A DNA stretch of 64,000 nucleotides, from positions 148,923,526 through 148,987,525 of the forward strand of contig NC_134397.1 in the NCBI RefSeq assembly GCF_050003625.1, read 5' to 3'. The position numbers and the translations under genes were made by a program. Shown here in pieces: positions 50,718 to 63,399 of this stretch (its first letter is position 1; every line of letters starts with the position of its first letter). Below the pieces are notes generated by a model that had not been told where the DNA came from, did no database searches, and worked only from the letters and a program-made list of their open reading frames with translations. The DNA comes from Haematobia irritans (lineage: Eukaryota; Arthropoda; Insecta; Diptera; Muscidae).

Positions 50718-51842
50718 ATGGGCAAAAGAAGTTTTTCATATAAAAATTTAAATTTTTTTAGGTTTTGGGTGGATTTTTCAATTTTTTGGGGGTGGTCACG
50801 AATTAAAGTCCTTTTCGCTCTAGGACGCATATTTAAGGAGATATGGGCAAAATAAGTTTTTCATATAAAAATTTCAATTTTTTTAAGTTTTGGGTGAATT
50901 TTTCAATTTTTTGGGGGTGGTCACGAATTAAAGTCCTTTTCGTTCTAGGACGCATAGTTAAGGAGATATGGGCAAAATAAGTTTTTCATATAAAAATTTC
51001 AATTTTTTTAAGTTTTGGATGAATTTTTCAATTTTTTGGGGGTGGTCACGAATTAAAGTCCTTTTCGCTCTAGGACGCTTAGTTTAGGAGATATGGGCAA
51101 AAGAAGTTTTTCATATAAAAATTTAAATTTTTTTAGGTTTTGGGTGAATTTTTCAATTTTTTGGGGGTGGTCACAAATTAAAGTCCTTTTCGCTCTAGGA
51201 CGCATATTTAAGGAGATATGGGCAAAAGAAGTTTTTCATATAAAAATTTCAATTTTTTTAGGTTTTGGGTGAATTTTTCAATTTTTTGGGGGTGGTCACG
51301 AATTAAAGTCCTTTTCGCTCTAGGACGCATATTTAAGGAGATATGGGCAAAAGAAGTTTTTCATATAAAAATTTCAATTTTTTTAGGTTTTGGGTGAATT
51401 TTTCAATTTTTTGGGGGTGGTCACGAATTAAAGTCCTTTTCGCTCTAGGCCGCATATTTAAGGAGATATGGGCAAAAGAAGTTTTTCATATAAAATTTTC
51501 AATTTTTTTAGGTTTTGGGTGGATTTTTCAATTTTTTGGGGGTGGTCACGAATTAAAGTCCTTTTCGCTCTAGGACGCATATTTAAGGAGATATGGGCGA
51601 AAGAAGTTTTTCATATAAAAATTTCAATTTTTTTAGGTTTTGGGTGAATTTTTCAATTTTTTGGGGGTGGTCACGAATTAAAGTCCTTTTCGCTCTAGGA
51701 CGCATATTTAAGGAGATATGGGCAAAATAAGTTTTTCATATAAAAATTTCAATTTTTTTAAGTTTTGGGTGAATTTTTCAATTTTTTGGGGGTGGTCACG
51801 AATTAAAGTCCTTTTCGCTCTAGGACGCTTAGTTTAGGAGAT

Positions 51843-51944
51843 ATACAAATTTCAATTTTTTTAGGTTTTGGGTGGATTTTTCAATTTTTTGAGGTGGTCA
51901 CGAATTAAAGTCCTTTTCGCTCTAGGACGCATATTTAAGGAGAT
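51843..51944 (+). repeat. Truncated monomer, 102 bp
   Basis: Copy 2,328 bp after 49515. The following unit has 'atttcaattttttt', while the unit after 50616 has 'atttaaattttttt'. Confidence 0.92.
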
Positions 51945-52943
51945 ATGGGCAAAAGAAGTTTTTCATATAAAAATTTCAATTTTTTTAGGTTTTGGGTGGA
52001 TTTTTCAATTTTTTGGGGGTGGTCACGAATTAAAGTCCTTTTCGCTCTAGGACGCATATTTAAGGAGATATGGGCAAAATAAGTTTTTCATATAAAAATT
52101 TCAATTTTTTTAAGTTTTGGGTGAATTTTTCAATTTTTTGGGGGTGGTCACGAATTAAAGTCCTTTTCGTTCTAGGACGCATAGTTAAGGAGATATGGGC
52201 AAAATAAGTTTTTCATATAAAAATTTCAATTTTTTTAAGTTTTGGATGAATTTTTAAATTTTTTGGGTGTGGTCACGAATTAAAGTCCTTTTCGCTCTAG
52301 GACGCATATTTAAGGAGATATGGGCAAAATAAGTTTTTCATATAAAAATTTCAATTTTTTTAAGTTTTGGGTGAATTTTTCAATTTTTTGGGGGTGGTCA
52401 CGAATTAAAGCCCTTTTCGCTCAAGGACGCTTAGTTTAGGAGATATGGGCAAAAGAAGTTTTTCATATAAAAATTTCAATATTTTATGTTTTGGGTTGAT
52501 TTTTCAATTTTTTTGGGGTGGTCACGAATTAAAGTCCTTTTCGCTCTAGGACGCATATTTAAGGAGATATGGGCAAAAGAAGTTTTTCATATAAAAATTT
52601 CAATTTTTTTAGGTTTTGGGTGGATTTTTCAATTTTTTGGGGGTGGTCACGAATTAAAGTCCTTTTCGCTCTAGGACGCATATTTAAGGAGATATGGGCA
52701 AAATAAGTTTTTCATATAAAAATTTCAATTTTTTTAAGTTTTGGGTGAATCTTTCAATTTTTTGGGTGTGGTCACGAATTAAAGTCCTTTTCGCTCTAGG
52801 ACGCATATTTAAGGAGATATGGGAAAAATAAGTTTTTCATATAAAAATTTCAATTTTTTTAAGTTTTGGGTGAATTTTTCAATTTTTTGGGGGTGGTCAC
52901 GAATTAAAGTCCTTTTCGCTCTAGGACGCTTAGTTTAGGAGAT

Positions 52944-53045
52944 ATACAAATTTCAATTTTTTTAGGTTTTGGGTGGATTTTTCAATTTTTTGAGGTGGTC
53001 ACGAATTAAAGTCCTTTTCGCTCTAGGACGCATATTTAAGGAGAT
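52944..53045 (+). repeat. Truncated monomer, 102 bp
   Basis: Copy 2,328 bp after 50616, sharing its following 'atttaaattttttt' unit. Confidence 0.92.
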
Positions 53046-53545
53046 ATGGGCAAAAGAAGTTTTTCATATAAAAATTTAAATTTTTTTAGGTTTTGGGTGG
53101 ATTTTTCAATTTTTTGGGGGTGGTCACGAATTAAAGTCCTTTTCGCTCTAGGACGCATATTTAAGGAGATATGGGCAAAATAAGTTTTTCATATAAAAAT
53201 TTCAATTTTTTTAAGTTTTGGGTGAATTTTTCAATTTTTTGGGGGTGGTCACGAATTAAAGTCCTTTTCGTTCTAGGACGCATAGTTAAGGAGATATGGG
53301 CAAAATAAGTTTTTCATATAAAAATTTCAATTTTTTTAAGTTTTGGATGAATTTTTCAATTTTTTGGGGGTGGTCACGAATTAAAGTCCTTTTCGCTCTA
53401 GGACGCTTAGTTTAGGAGATATGGGCAAAAGAAGTTTTTCATATAAAAATTTCAATTTTTTTAGGTTTTGGGTGAATTTTTCAATTTTTTGGGGGTGGTC
53501 ACAAATTAAAGTCCTTTTCGCTCTAGGACGCATATTTAAGGAGAT

Positions 53546-53570
53546 ATGGGCAAAAGAAGTTTAAGGAGAT
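53546..53570 (+). repeat. Micro-unit, 25 bp, unique deletion junction
   Basis: 'aaaagaag' runs directly into 'tttaaggagat', with TTT shared by both sides. Compared with the earlier copy around 51218-51467, where two full units lie, about 225 bp have been lost. It is seen only once, so it is probably the youngest deletion here. Confidence 0.9.
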
Positions 53571-55567
53571 ATGGGCAAAAGAAGTTTTTCATATAAAATT
53601 TTCAATTTTTTTAGGTTTTGGGTGGATTTTTCAATTTTTTGGGGGTGGTCACGAATTAAAGTCCTTTTCGCTCTAGGACGCATATTTAAGGAGATATGGG
53701 CGAAAGAAGTTTTTCATATAAAAATTTCAATTTTTTTAGGTTTTGGGTGAATTTTTCAATTTTTTGGGGGTGGTCACGAATTAAAGTCCTTTTCGCTCTA
53801 GGACGCTTAGTTTAGGAGATATGGGCAAAAGAAGTTTTTCATATAAAAATTTCATTTTTTAGGTTTTGGGTAAATTTTTCAATTTTTTGGGGGTGGTCAC
53901 GAATTAAAGTCCTTTTCGCTCTAGGACGCATATTTAAGGAGATATGGGCAAAAGAAGTTTTTCATATAAAAATTTCAATTTTTTTAGGTTTTGGGTTGAT
54001 TTCTCAATTTTTTTGGGGTGGTCACGAATTAAAGTCCTTTTCGCTCTAGGACGCATATTTAAGGAGATATGGGCAAAAGAAGTTTTTCATATAAAAATTT
54101 CAATTTTTTTAGGTTTTGGGTGGATTTTTCAATTTTTTGGGGGTGGTCACGAATTAAAGTCCTTTTCGCTCTAGGACGCATATTTTAGGAGATATGGGCA
54201 AAATAAGTTTTTCATATAAACATTTCAATTTTTTTAAGTTTTGGGTGAATTTTTCAATTTTTTGGGGGTGGTCACGAATTAAAGTCCTTTTCGCTCTAGG
54301 ACGCATATTTAAGGAGATATGGGCAAAATAAGTTTTTCATATAAAAATTTCAATTTTTTTAGGTTTTGGGTGAATTTTTCAATTTTTTGGGGGTGGTCAC
54401 GAATTAAAGTCCTTTTCGCTCTAGGACGCATATTTAAGGAGATATGGGCAAAAGAAGTTTTTCATATAAAATTTTCAATTTTTTTAGGTTTTGGGTAGAT
54501 TTTTCAATTTTTTGGGGGTGGTCACGAATTAAAGTCCTTTTCGCTCTAGGACGCATATTTAAGGAGATATGGGCAAAAGAAGTTTTTCATATAAAAATTT
54601 CAATTTTTTTACGTTTTTGGTGGATTTTTCAATTTTTTGGGGGTGGTCACGAATTAAAGTCCTTTTCGCTCTAGGACGCATATTTAAGGAGATATGGGCA
54701 AAAGAAGTTTTTCATATAAAAATTTCAATTTTTTTAGGTTTTGGGTGGATTTTTCAATTTTTTGGGGGTGGTCACGAATTAAAGTCCTTTTCGCTCTAGG
54801 ACGCATATTTAAAGAGATATGGGCAAAATAAGTTTTTCATATAAAAATTTCAATTTTTTTAAGTTTTGGGTGGATTTTTCAATTTTTTGGGGGTGGTCAC
54901 GAATTAAAGTCCTTTTCGCTCTAGGACGCATATTTTAGGAGATATGGGCAAAATAAGTTTTTCATATAAACATTTCAATTTTTTTAGGTTTTGGGTGAAT
55001 TTTTCAATTTTTTGGGGGTGGTCACGAATTAAAGTCCTTTTCGCTCTAGGACGCATATTTAAGGAGATATGGGCAAAATAAGTTTTTCATATAAAAATTT
55101 CAATTTTTTTAAGTTTTGGGTGGATTTTTCAATTTTTTGGGGGTGGTCACGAATTAAAGTCCTTTTCGCTCTAGGACGCTTAGCTTAGGAGATATGGGCA
55201 AAAGAAGTTTTTCGTATAAAAATTTCAATTTTTTTAGGTTTTGGGTGGATTTTTCAATTTTTTGGGGGTGGTCACGAATTAAAGTCCTTTTCGCTCTAGG
55301 ACGCATATTTAAAGAGATATGGGCAAAAGAAGTTTTTCATATAAAAATTTCAATTTTTTTAGGTTTTGTGTGAATTTTTCAATTTTTTGGGGGTGGTCAC
55401 GAATTAAAGTCCTTTTCGCTCTAGGACGCATATTTAAGGAGATATGGGAAAAAGAAGTTTTTCATACAAAAATTTCAATTTTTTTAGGTTTTGGGTGGAT
55501 TTTTCAATTTTTTGGGGTGGTCACGAATTAAAGTCCTTTTCGCTCTAGGACGCATATTTAAGGAGAT

Positions 55568-55615
55568 ATCACGACTTAAAGTCCTTTTCGCTCTAGGACG
55601 CATATTTAAGGAGAT
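55568..55615 (+). repeat. Truncated monomer, 48 bp
   Basis: This unit has the same junction with the substitution 'cacgacttaaag', shared only with the unit at 56612. Confidence 0.92.
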
Positions 55616-56611
55616 ATGGGCAAAAGAAATTTTTCATATAAAAATTTCAATTTTTTTAGGTTTTGGGTGGATTTTTCAATTTTTTGGGGTGGTCACGAAT
55701 TAAAGCCCTTTTCGCTCAAGGACGCTTAGTTTAGGAGATATGGGCAAAAGAAGTTTTTCATATAAAAATTTCAATATTTTATGTTTTGGGTGAATTTTTC
55801 AATTTTTTTGGGGTGGTCACGAATTAAAGTCCTTTTCGCTCTAGGACGCATATTTAAGGAGATATGGGCAAAAGAAGTTTTTCATATAAAAATTTAATTT
55901 TTTTAGGTTTTGGGTGGATTTTTCAATTTTTTGGGGGTGGTCACGAATTAAAGTCCTTTTCGCTCTAGGACGCATATTTAAGGAGATATGGGCAAAAGAA
56001 GTTTTTCATATAAAAATTTCAATTTTTTTACGTTTTTGGTGGATTTTTCAATTTTTTGGGGGTGGTCACGAATTAAAGTCCTTTTCGCTCTAGGACGCAT
56101 ATTTAAGGAGATATGGGCAAAAGAAGTTTTTCATATAAAAATTTCAATTTTTTTAGGTTTTGGGTGGATTTTTCAATTTTTTGGGGGTGGTCACGAATTA
56201 AAGTCCTTTTCGCTCTAGGACGCTTAGCTTAGGAGATATGGGCAAAAGAAGTTTTTCGTATAAAAATTTCAATTTTTTTAGGTTTTGGGTGGATTTTTCA
56301 ATTTTTTGGGGGTGGTCACGAATTAAAGTCCTTTTCGCTCTAGGACGCATATTTAAGGAGATATGGGCAAAAGAAGTTTTTCATATAAAAATTTCAATTT
56401 TTTTAGGTTTCGTGTGAATTTTTCAATTTTTTGGGGGTGGTCACGAATTAAAGTTCTTTTCGCTCTAGGACGCATATTTAAGGAGATATGGGAAAAAGAA
56501 GTTTTTCATACAAAAATTTCAATTTTTTTAGGTTTTGGGTGGATTTTTCAATTTTTTGGGGTGGTCACGAATTAAAGTCCTTTTCGCTCTAGGACGCATA
56601 TTTAAGGAGAT

Positions 56612-56659
56612 ATCACGACTTAAAGTCCTTTTCGCTCTAGGACGCATATTTAAGGAGAT
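56612..56659 (+). repeat. Truncated monomer, 48 bp
   Basis: This unit has the same junction and the same 'cacgacttaaag' substitution as at 55568, 1,044 bp earlier. Confidence 0.92.
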
Positions 56660-57530
56660 ATGGGCAAAAGAAATTTTTCATATAAAAATTTCAATTTTTT
56701 TAGGTTTTGGGTGGATTTTTCAATTTTTTGGGGTGGTCACGAATTAAAGCCCTTTTCGCTCAAGGACGCTTAGTTTAGGAGATATGGGCAAAAGAAGTTT
56801 TTCATATAAAAATTTCAATATTTTATGTTTTGGGTTGATTTTTCAATTTTTTTGGGGTGGTCACGAATTAAAGTCCTTTTCGGTCTAGGGCGCATATTTA
56901 AGGAGATATGGGCAAAAGAAGTTTTTCATATAAAAAGTTAATTTTTTTAGGTTTTGGGTGAATTTTTCAATTTTTTGGGGGTGGTCACGAATTAAAGCCC
57001 TTTTCGCTCAAGGACGCTTAGTTTAGGAGATATGGGCAAAAGAAGTTTTTCATATAAAAATTTCAATATTTTATGTTTTGGGTTGATTTTTCAATTTTTT
57101 TGGGGTGGTCACGAATTAAAGTCCTTTTCGCTCTAGGACGCATATTTAAGGAGATATGGGCAAAAGAAGTTTTTCATATAAAAATTTCAATTTTTTTAGG
57201 TTTTGGGTGGATTTTTCAATTTTTTGGGGGTGGTCACGAATTAAAGTCCTTTTCGCTCTAGGACGCATATTTAAGGAGATATGGGCAAAATAATTTTTTC
57301 ATATAAAAATTTCAATTTTTTTAAGTTTTGGGTGAATTTTTCAATTTTTTGGGTGTGGTCACGAATTAAAGTCCTTTTCGCTCTAGGACGCATATTTAAG
57401 GAGATATGGGCAAAATAAGTTTTTCATATAAAAATTTCAATTTTTTTAAGTTTTGGGTGAATTTTTCAATTTTTTGGGGGTGGTCACGAATTAAAGTCCT
57501 TTTCGCTCTAGGACGCTTAGTTTAGGAGAT

Positions 57531-57632
57531 ATACAAATTTCAATTTTTTTAGGTTTTGGGTGGATTTTTCAATTTTTTGAGGTGGTCACGAATTAAAGTC
57601 CTTTTCGCTCTAGGACGCATATTTAAGGAGAT
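57531..57632 (+). repeat. Truncated monomer, 102 bp
   Basis: This unit lies in the first copy of the 976-bp duplication, after a 'cttagtttag' tail. Confidence 0.92.
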
Positions 57633-58506
57633 ATGGGCAAAAGAAGTTTTTCATATAAAAATTTCAATTTTTTTAGGTTTTGGGTGGATTTTTCAATTTT
57701 TTGGGGGTGGTCACGAATTAAAGTCCTTTTCGCTCTAGGACGCATATTTAAGGAGATATGGGCAAAATAAGTTTTTCATATAAAAATTTCAATTTTTTTA
57801 AGTTTTGGGTGAATTTTTCAATTTTTTGGGGGTGGTCACGAATTAAAGTCCTTTTCGTTCTAGGACGCATAGTTAAGGAGATATGGGCAAAATAAGTTTT
57901 TCATATAAAAATTTCAATTTTTTTAAGTTTTGGGTGAATTTTTCAATTTTTTGGGGGTGGTCACGAATTAAAGCCCTTTTCGCTCAAGGACGCTTAGTTT
58001 AGGAGATATGGGCAAAAGAAGTTTTTCATATAAAAATTTCAATATTTTATGTTTTGGGTTGATTTTTCAATTTTTTTGGGGTGGTCACGAATTAAAGTCC
58101 TTTTCGCTCTAGGACGCATATTTAAGGAGATATGGGCAAAAGAAGTTTTTCATATAAAAATTTCAATTTTTTTAGGTTTTGGGTGGATTTTTCAATTTTT
58201 TGGGGGTGGTCACGAATTAAAGTCCTTTTCGCTCTAGGACGCATATTTAAGGAGATATGGGCAAAATAAGTTTTTCATATAAAAATTTCAATTTTTTTAA
58301 GTTTTGGGTGAATTTTTCAATTTTTTGGGTGTGGTCACGAATTAAAGTCCTTTTCGCTCTAGGACGCATATTTAAGGAGATATGGGCAAAATAAGTTTTT
58401 CATATAAAAATTTCAATTTTTTTAAGTTTTGGGTGAATTTTTCAATTTTTTGGGGGTGGTCACGAATTAAAGTCCTTTTCGCTCTAGGACGCTTAGTTTA
58501 GGAGAT

Positions 58507-58608
58507 ATACAAATTTCAATTTTTTTAGGTTTTGGGTGGATTTTTCAATTTTTTGAGGTGGTCACGAATTAAAGTCCTTTTCGCTCTAGGACGCATATTT
58601 AAGGAGAT
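58507..58608 (+). repeat. Truncated monomer, 102 bp
   Basis: This unit lies in the second copy of the 976-bp duplication. The following unit has 'atttaaattttttt'. Confidence 0.92.
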
Positions 58609-59480
58609 ATGGGCAAAAGAAGTTTTTCATATAAAAATTTAAATTTTTTTAGGTTTTGGGTGGATTTTTCAATTTTTTGGGGGTGGTCACGAATTAAAGT
58701 CCTTTTCGCTCTAGGACGCATATTTAAGGAGATATGGGCAAAATAAGTTTTTCATATAAAAATTTCAATTTTTTTAAGTTTTGGGTGAATTTTTCAATTT
58801 TTTGGGGGTGGTCACGAATTAAAGTCCTTTTCGTTCTAGGACGCATAGTTAAGGAGATATGGGCAAAATAAGTTTTTCATATAAAAATTTCAATTTTTTT
58901 AAGTTCTGGATGAATTTTTCAATTTTTTGGGGGTGGTCACGAATTAAAGTCCTTTTCGCTCTAGGACGCTTAGTTTAGGAGATATGGGCAAAAGAAGTTT
59001 TTCATATAAAAATTTCAATTTTTTTAGGTTTTGGGTGAATTTTTAAATTTTTTGGGGGTGGTCACAAATTAAAGTCCTTTTCGCTCTAGGACGCATATTT
59101 AAGGAGATATGGGCAAAAGAAGTTTTTCATATAAAAATTTCAATTTTTTTAGGTTTTGGGTGAATTTTTCAATTTTTTGGGGGTGGTCACGAATTAAAGT
59201 CCTTTTCGCTCTAGGACGCATATTTAAGGAGATATGGGCAAAAGAAGTTTTTCATATAAAAATTTCAATTTTTTTAGGTTTTGGGTGAATTTTTCAATTT
59301 TTTGGGGGTGGTCACGAATTAAAGTCCTTTTCGCTCTAGGCCGCATATTTAAGGAGATATGGGCAAAAGAAGTTTTTCATATAAAATTTTCAATTTTTTT
59401 AGGTTTTGGGTGAATTTTTCAATTTTTTGGGGGTGGTCACGAATTAAAGTCCTTTTCGCTCTAGGCCGCATATTTAAGGA

Positions 59481-61757
59481 GATATGGGCAAAAGAAGTTT
59501 TTCATATAAAAATTTCAATTTTTTTAGGTTTTGGGTGGATTTTTCAATTTTTTGGGGGTGGTCACGAATTAAAGTCCTTTTCGCTCTAGGACGCATATTT
59601 AAGGAGATATGGGCGAAAGAAGTTTTTCATATAAAAATTTCAATTTTTTTAGGTTTTGGGTGAATTTTTCAATTTTTTGGGGGTGGTCACGAATTAAAGT
59701 CCTTTTCGCTCTAGGACGCTTAGTTTAGGAGATATGGGCAAAAGAAGTTTTTCATATAAAAATTTCATTTTTTAGGTTTTGGGTGAATTTTTCAATTTTT
59801 TGGGGGTGGTCACGAATTAAAGTCCTTTTCGCTCTAGGACGCATATTTAAGGAGATATGGGCAAAAGAAGTTTTTCATATAAAAATTTCAATTTTTTATG
59901 TTTTGGGTTGATTTCTCAATTATTTTGGGGTGGTCACGAATTAAAGTCCTTTTCGCTCTAGGACGCATATTTAAGGAGATATGGGCAAAAGAAGTTTTTC
60001 ATATAAAAATTTCAATTTTTTTAGGTTTTGGGTGGATTTTTCAATTTTTTGGGGGTGGTCACGAATTAAAGTCCTTTTTGCTCTAGGACGCATATTTTAG
60101 GAGATATGGGCAAAATAAGTTTTTCATATAAACATTTCAATTTTTTTAAGTTTTGGGTGAATTTTTCAATTTTTTGGGGGTGGTCACGAATTAAAGTCCT
60201 TTTCGCTCTAGGACGCATATTTAAGGAGATATGGGCAAAATAAGTTTTTCATATAAAAATTTCAATTTTTTTAAGTTTTGGGTGGATTTTTCAATTTTTT
60301 GGGGGTGGTCACGAATTAAAGTCCTTTTCGCTCTAGGACGCATATTTTAGGAGATATGGGCAAAATAAGTTTTTCATATAAACATTTCAATTTTTTTAGG
60401 TTTTGGGTTAATTTTTCAATTTTTTGGGGGTGGTCACAAATTAAAGTCCTTTTCGCTCTAGGACGCATATTTAAGGAGATATGGGCAAAAGAAGTTTTTC
60501 ATATAAAAATTTCAATTTTTTTAGGTTTTGGGCGAATTTTTCAATTTTTTGGGGGTGGTCACGAATTAAAGTCCTTTTCGCTCTAGGACGCATATTTAAG
60601 GAGATATGGGCAAAAGAAGTTTTTCATATAAAAATTTCAATTTTTTTAGGTTTTGGGTGGATTTTTCAATTTTTCGGGGGTGGTAACGAATTAAAGTCCT
60701 TTTCGCTCTAGGACGCATATTTAAGGAGATATGGGCAAAAGAAGTTTTTCATATAAAAATTTCAATTTTTTTAGGTTTTGGGTGGATTTTTCAATTTTTT
60801 GGGGGTGGTCACGAATTAAAGTCCTTTTCGCTCTAGGACGCATATTTAAGGAGATATGGGCAAAAGAAGTTTTTCATATAAAAATTTCAATTTTTTTAGG
60901 TTTTGGGTGGATTTTTCAATTTTTCGGGGGTGGTAACGAATTAAAGTCCTTTTCGGTCTAGGACGCATATTTAAGGAGATATGGGCAAAAGAAGTTTTTC
61001 ATATAAAAATTTCAATTTTTTTTAATTTTGGGTGAATTTTTCAATTTTTTGGGGGTGGTCACGAATTAAAGTCCTTTTCGCTCTAGGACGCTTAGTTTAG
61101 GAGATATGGGCAAAAGAAGTTTTTCATATAAAAATTTCATTTTTTTTAGGTTTTGAGTGAATTTTTCAATTTTTTGGGGGTGGTCACGAATTAAAGTCCT
61201 TTTCGCTCTAGGACGCATATTTAAGGAGATATGGGCAAATGAAGTTTTTCATATAAAAATTTCAATTTTTTTAGGTTTTGGTTGAATTTTTCAATTTTTT
61301 GGGGGTGGTCACGAATTAAAGTCCTTTTCGCTCTAGGACGCTTAGTTTAGGAGATATGGGCAAAAGAAGTTTTTCATATAAAAATTTCATTTTTTTAGGT
61401 TTTGGGTGAATTTTCCAATTTTTTGGGGGTGGTCACGAATTAAAGTCCTTTTCGCTCTAGGACGCATATTTAAGGAGATATCACGAATTAAAGTCCTTTT
61501 CGCTCTAGGACGCATATTTAAGGAGATATGGGCAAAAGAAGTTTTTCATATAAAAATTTCAATTTTTTTTAGGTTTTGGGTGGATTTTTCAATTTTTTGG
61601 GGTGGTCACGAATTAAAGTCCTTTTCGGTCTAGGACGCATATTTAAGGAGATATGGGCAAAAGAAGTTTTTCATATAAAAATTTGAATTTTTTTAGGTTT
61701 TGGGTGAATTTTTCAATTTTTTGGGGGTGGTCACGAACTAAAGTCATTTTCGCTCTA
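59481..61757 (+). repeat. Long-range duplication, right copy (pairs with 45300-47575)
   Basis: The order of variant monomers follows 45,300-47,575 including the 48-bp truncated unit. Differences I noticed include 'gatttctcaattatttt' near 59911, 'tttttgctct' near 60076 (a lost CpG) and 'tttttttaattttggg' near 61016. Left of about 59,480 the correspondence shifts by one monomer, which looks like an exchange breakpoint. Confidence 0.8.
61480..61527 (+). repeat. Truncated monomer, 48 bp
   Basis: This unit has the same junction and is the counterpart of 47299 in the 14.18-kb-offset duplication. Confidence 0.92.
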
Positions 61758-63399
61758 GGACGCATATTTAAGGAGATATGGGCAAAAGAAGTTTTTCATA
61801 TAAAAATTTCAATTTTTTTAGGTTTTGGGTGGATTTTTCAATTTTTTGGGGTGGTCACGAATTAAAGTCCTTTTCGGTCTATGGCGCATATTTAAGGAGA
61901 TATGGGCAAAAGAAGTTTTTCATATAAAAATTTAATTTTTTTAGGTTTTGGGTGAATTTTTCAATTTTTTGGGGGTGCTCACGAATTAAAGCCCTTTTCG
62001 CTCAAGGACGCTTAGTTTAGGAGATATGGGCAAAAGAAGTTTTTCATATAAAAATTTCAATATTTTATGTTTTGGGTTGATTTTTCAATTTTTTTGGGGT
62101 GGTCACGAATTAAAGTCCTTTTCGCTCTAGGACGCATATTTAAGGAGATATGGGCAAAAGAAGTTTTTCATATAAAAATTTCAATTTTTTTAGGTTTTGG
62201 GTGGATTTTTCAATTTTTTGGGGGTGGTCACGAATTAAAGTCCTTTTCGCTCTAGGACGCATATTTAAGGAGATATGGGCAAAATAAGTTTTTCATATAA
62301 AAATTTCAATTTTTTTAAGTTTTGGGTGAATTTTTCAATTTTTTGGGTGTGGTCACGAATTAAAGTCCTTTTCGCTCTAGGACGCATATTTAAGGAGATA
62401 TGGGCAAAATAAGTTTTTCATATAAAAATTTCAATTTTTTTAAGTTTTGGGTGAATTTTTCAATTTTTTGGGGGTGGTCACGAATTAAAGTCCTTTTCGC
62501 TCTAGGACGCTTAGTTTAGGAGATATGGGCAAAAGAAGTTTTTCATATAAAAATTTCAATTTTTTTAGGTTTTGGGTGAATTTTTCAATTTTTTGGGGGT
62601 GGTCACAAATTAAAGTCCTTTTCGCTCTAGGACGCATATTTAAGGAGATATGGGCAAAAGAAGTTGTTCATATAAAAATTTCAATTTTTTTAGGTTTTGG
62701 GTGAATTTTTCAATTTTTTGGGGGTGGTCACGAATTAAAGTCCTTTTCGCTCTAGGACGCATATTTAAGGAGATATGGGCAAAATAAGTTTTTCATATAA
62801 AAATTTCAATTTTTTTAGGTTTTGGGTGGATTTTTCAATTTTACGGGGGTGGTAACGAATTAAAGTCCTTTTCGCTCTAGGACGCATATTTAAGGAGATA
62901 TGGGCAAAAGAAGTTTTTCATATAAAAATTTCAATTTTTTTAGGTTTTGGGTGGATTTTTAAATTTTTTGGGGGTGGTCACGAATTAAAGTCCTTTTCGC
63001 TCTAGGACGCATATTTAAGGAGATATGGGCAAAAGAAGTTTTTCATATAAAAATATCAATTTTTTTAGGTTTTGGGTGGATTTTTCAATTTTTCGGGGGT
63101 GGTAACGAATTAAAGTCCTTTTCGCTCTAGGACGCATATTTAAGGAGATATGGGCAAAAGAAGTTTGTCATATAAAAATTTCAATTTTTTTAGGTTTTGG
63201 GTGGATTTTTAAATTTTTTGGGGGTGGTCACGAATTAAAGTCCTTTTCGCTCTAGGACGCATATTTAAGGAGATATGGGAAAAAGAAGTTTTTCATATAA
63301 AAATTTCAATTTTTTTAGGTTTTGGGTGGATTTTTCAATTTTTTGGGGGTGGTCACGAATTAAAGTCCTTTTCGCTCTAGGACGCATATTTAAGGAGAT

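Larger units (their letters stand above)
49016..53545 (+). repeat. Nested repeats: 1,101-bp block and 2,328-bp block
   Basis: Blocks start at the 'atattttatgttttgggttgat' type unit at 49016, 50117 and 52445. The first step is 1,101 bp and the second 2,328 bp. The 102-bp truncated units at 49515, 50616, 51843 and 52944 follow the same spacing (1,101, 1,227, 1,101). The longer block is the 1,101-bp block plus additional units seen elsewhere around 51,090-52,440. The last copy ends at the 25-bp fusion unit at 53546. Confidence 0.85.
55150..56844 (+). repeat. Tandem duplication, 1,044-bp offset
   Basis: Bases 55,150-55,800 recur at 56,194-56,844. Both contain the 'cttagcttag' tail, the 'gttttgtgtgaa' or 'gtttcgtgtgaa' unit, the 'atgggaaaaagaag' unit, a 48-bp unit with the private variant 'cacgacttaaag' (55568 and 56612), and the 'gcccttttcgctcaagg' unit. 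The private variant shows that these two are each other's closest relatives. Confidence 0.85.
57032..58983 (+). repeat. Tandem duplication, 976-bp offset
   Basis: The block 57032-58007 starts with the 'atattttatgttttgggttgat' unit and contains a 102-bp unit at 57531. The next block starts at 58008 with the matching 102-bp unit at 58507. The 976-bp step is the 1,101-bp block of 49-53 kb minus one monomer. Confidence 0.8.
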
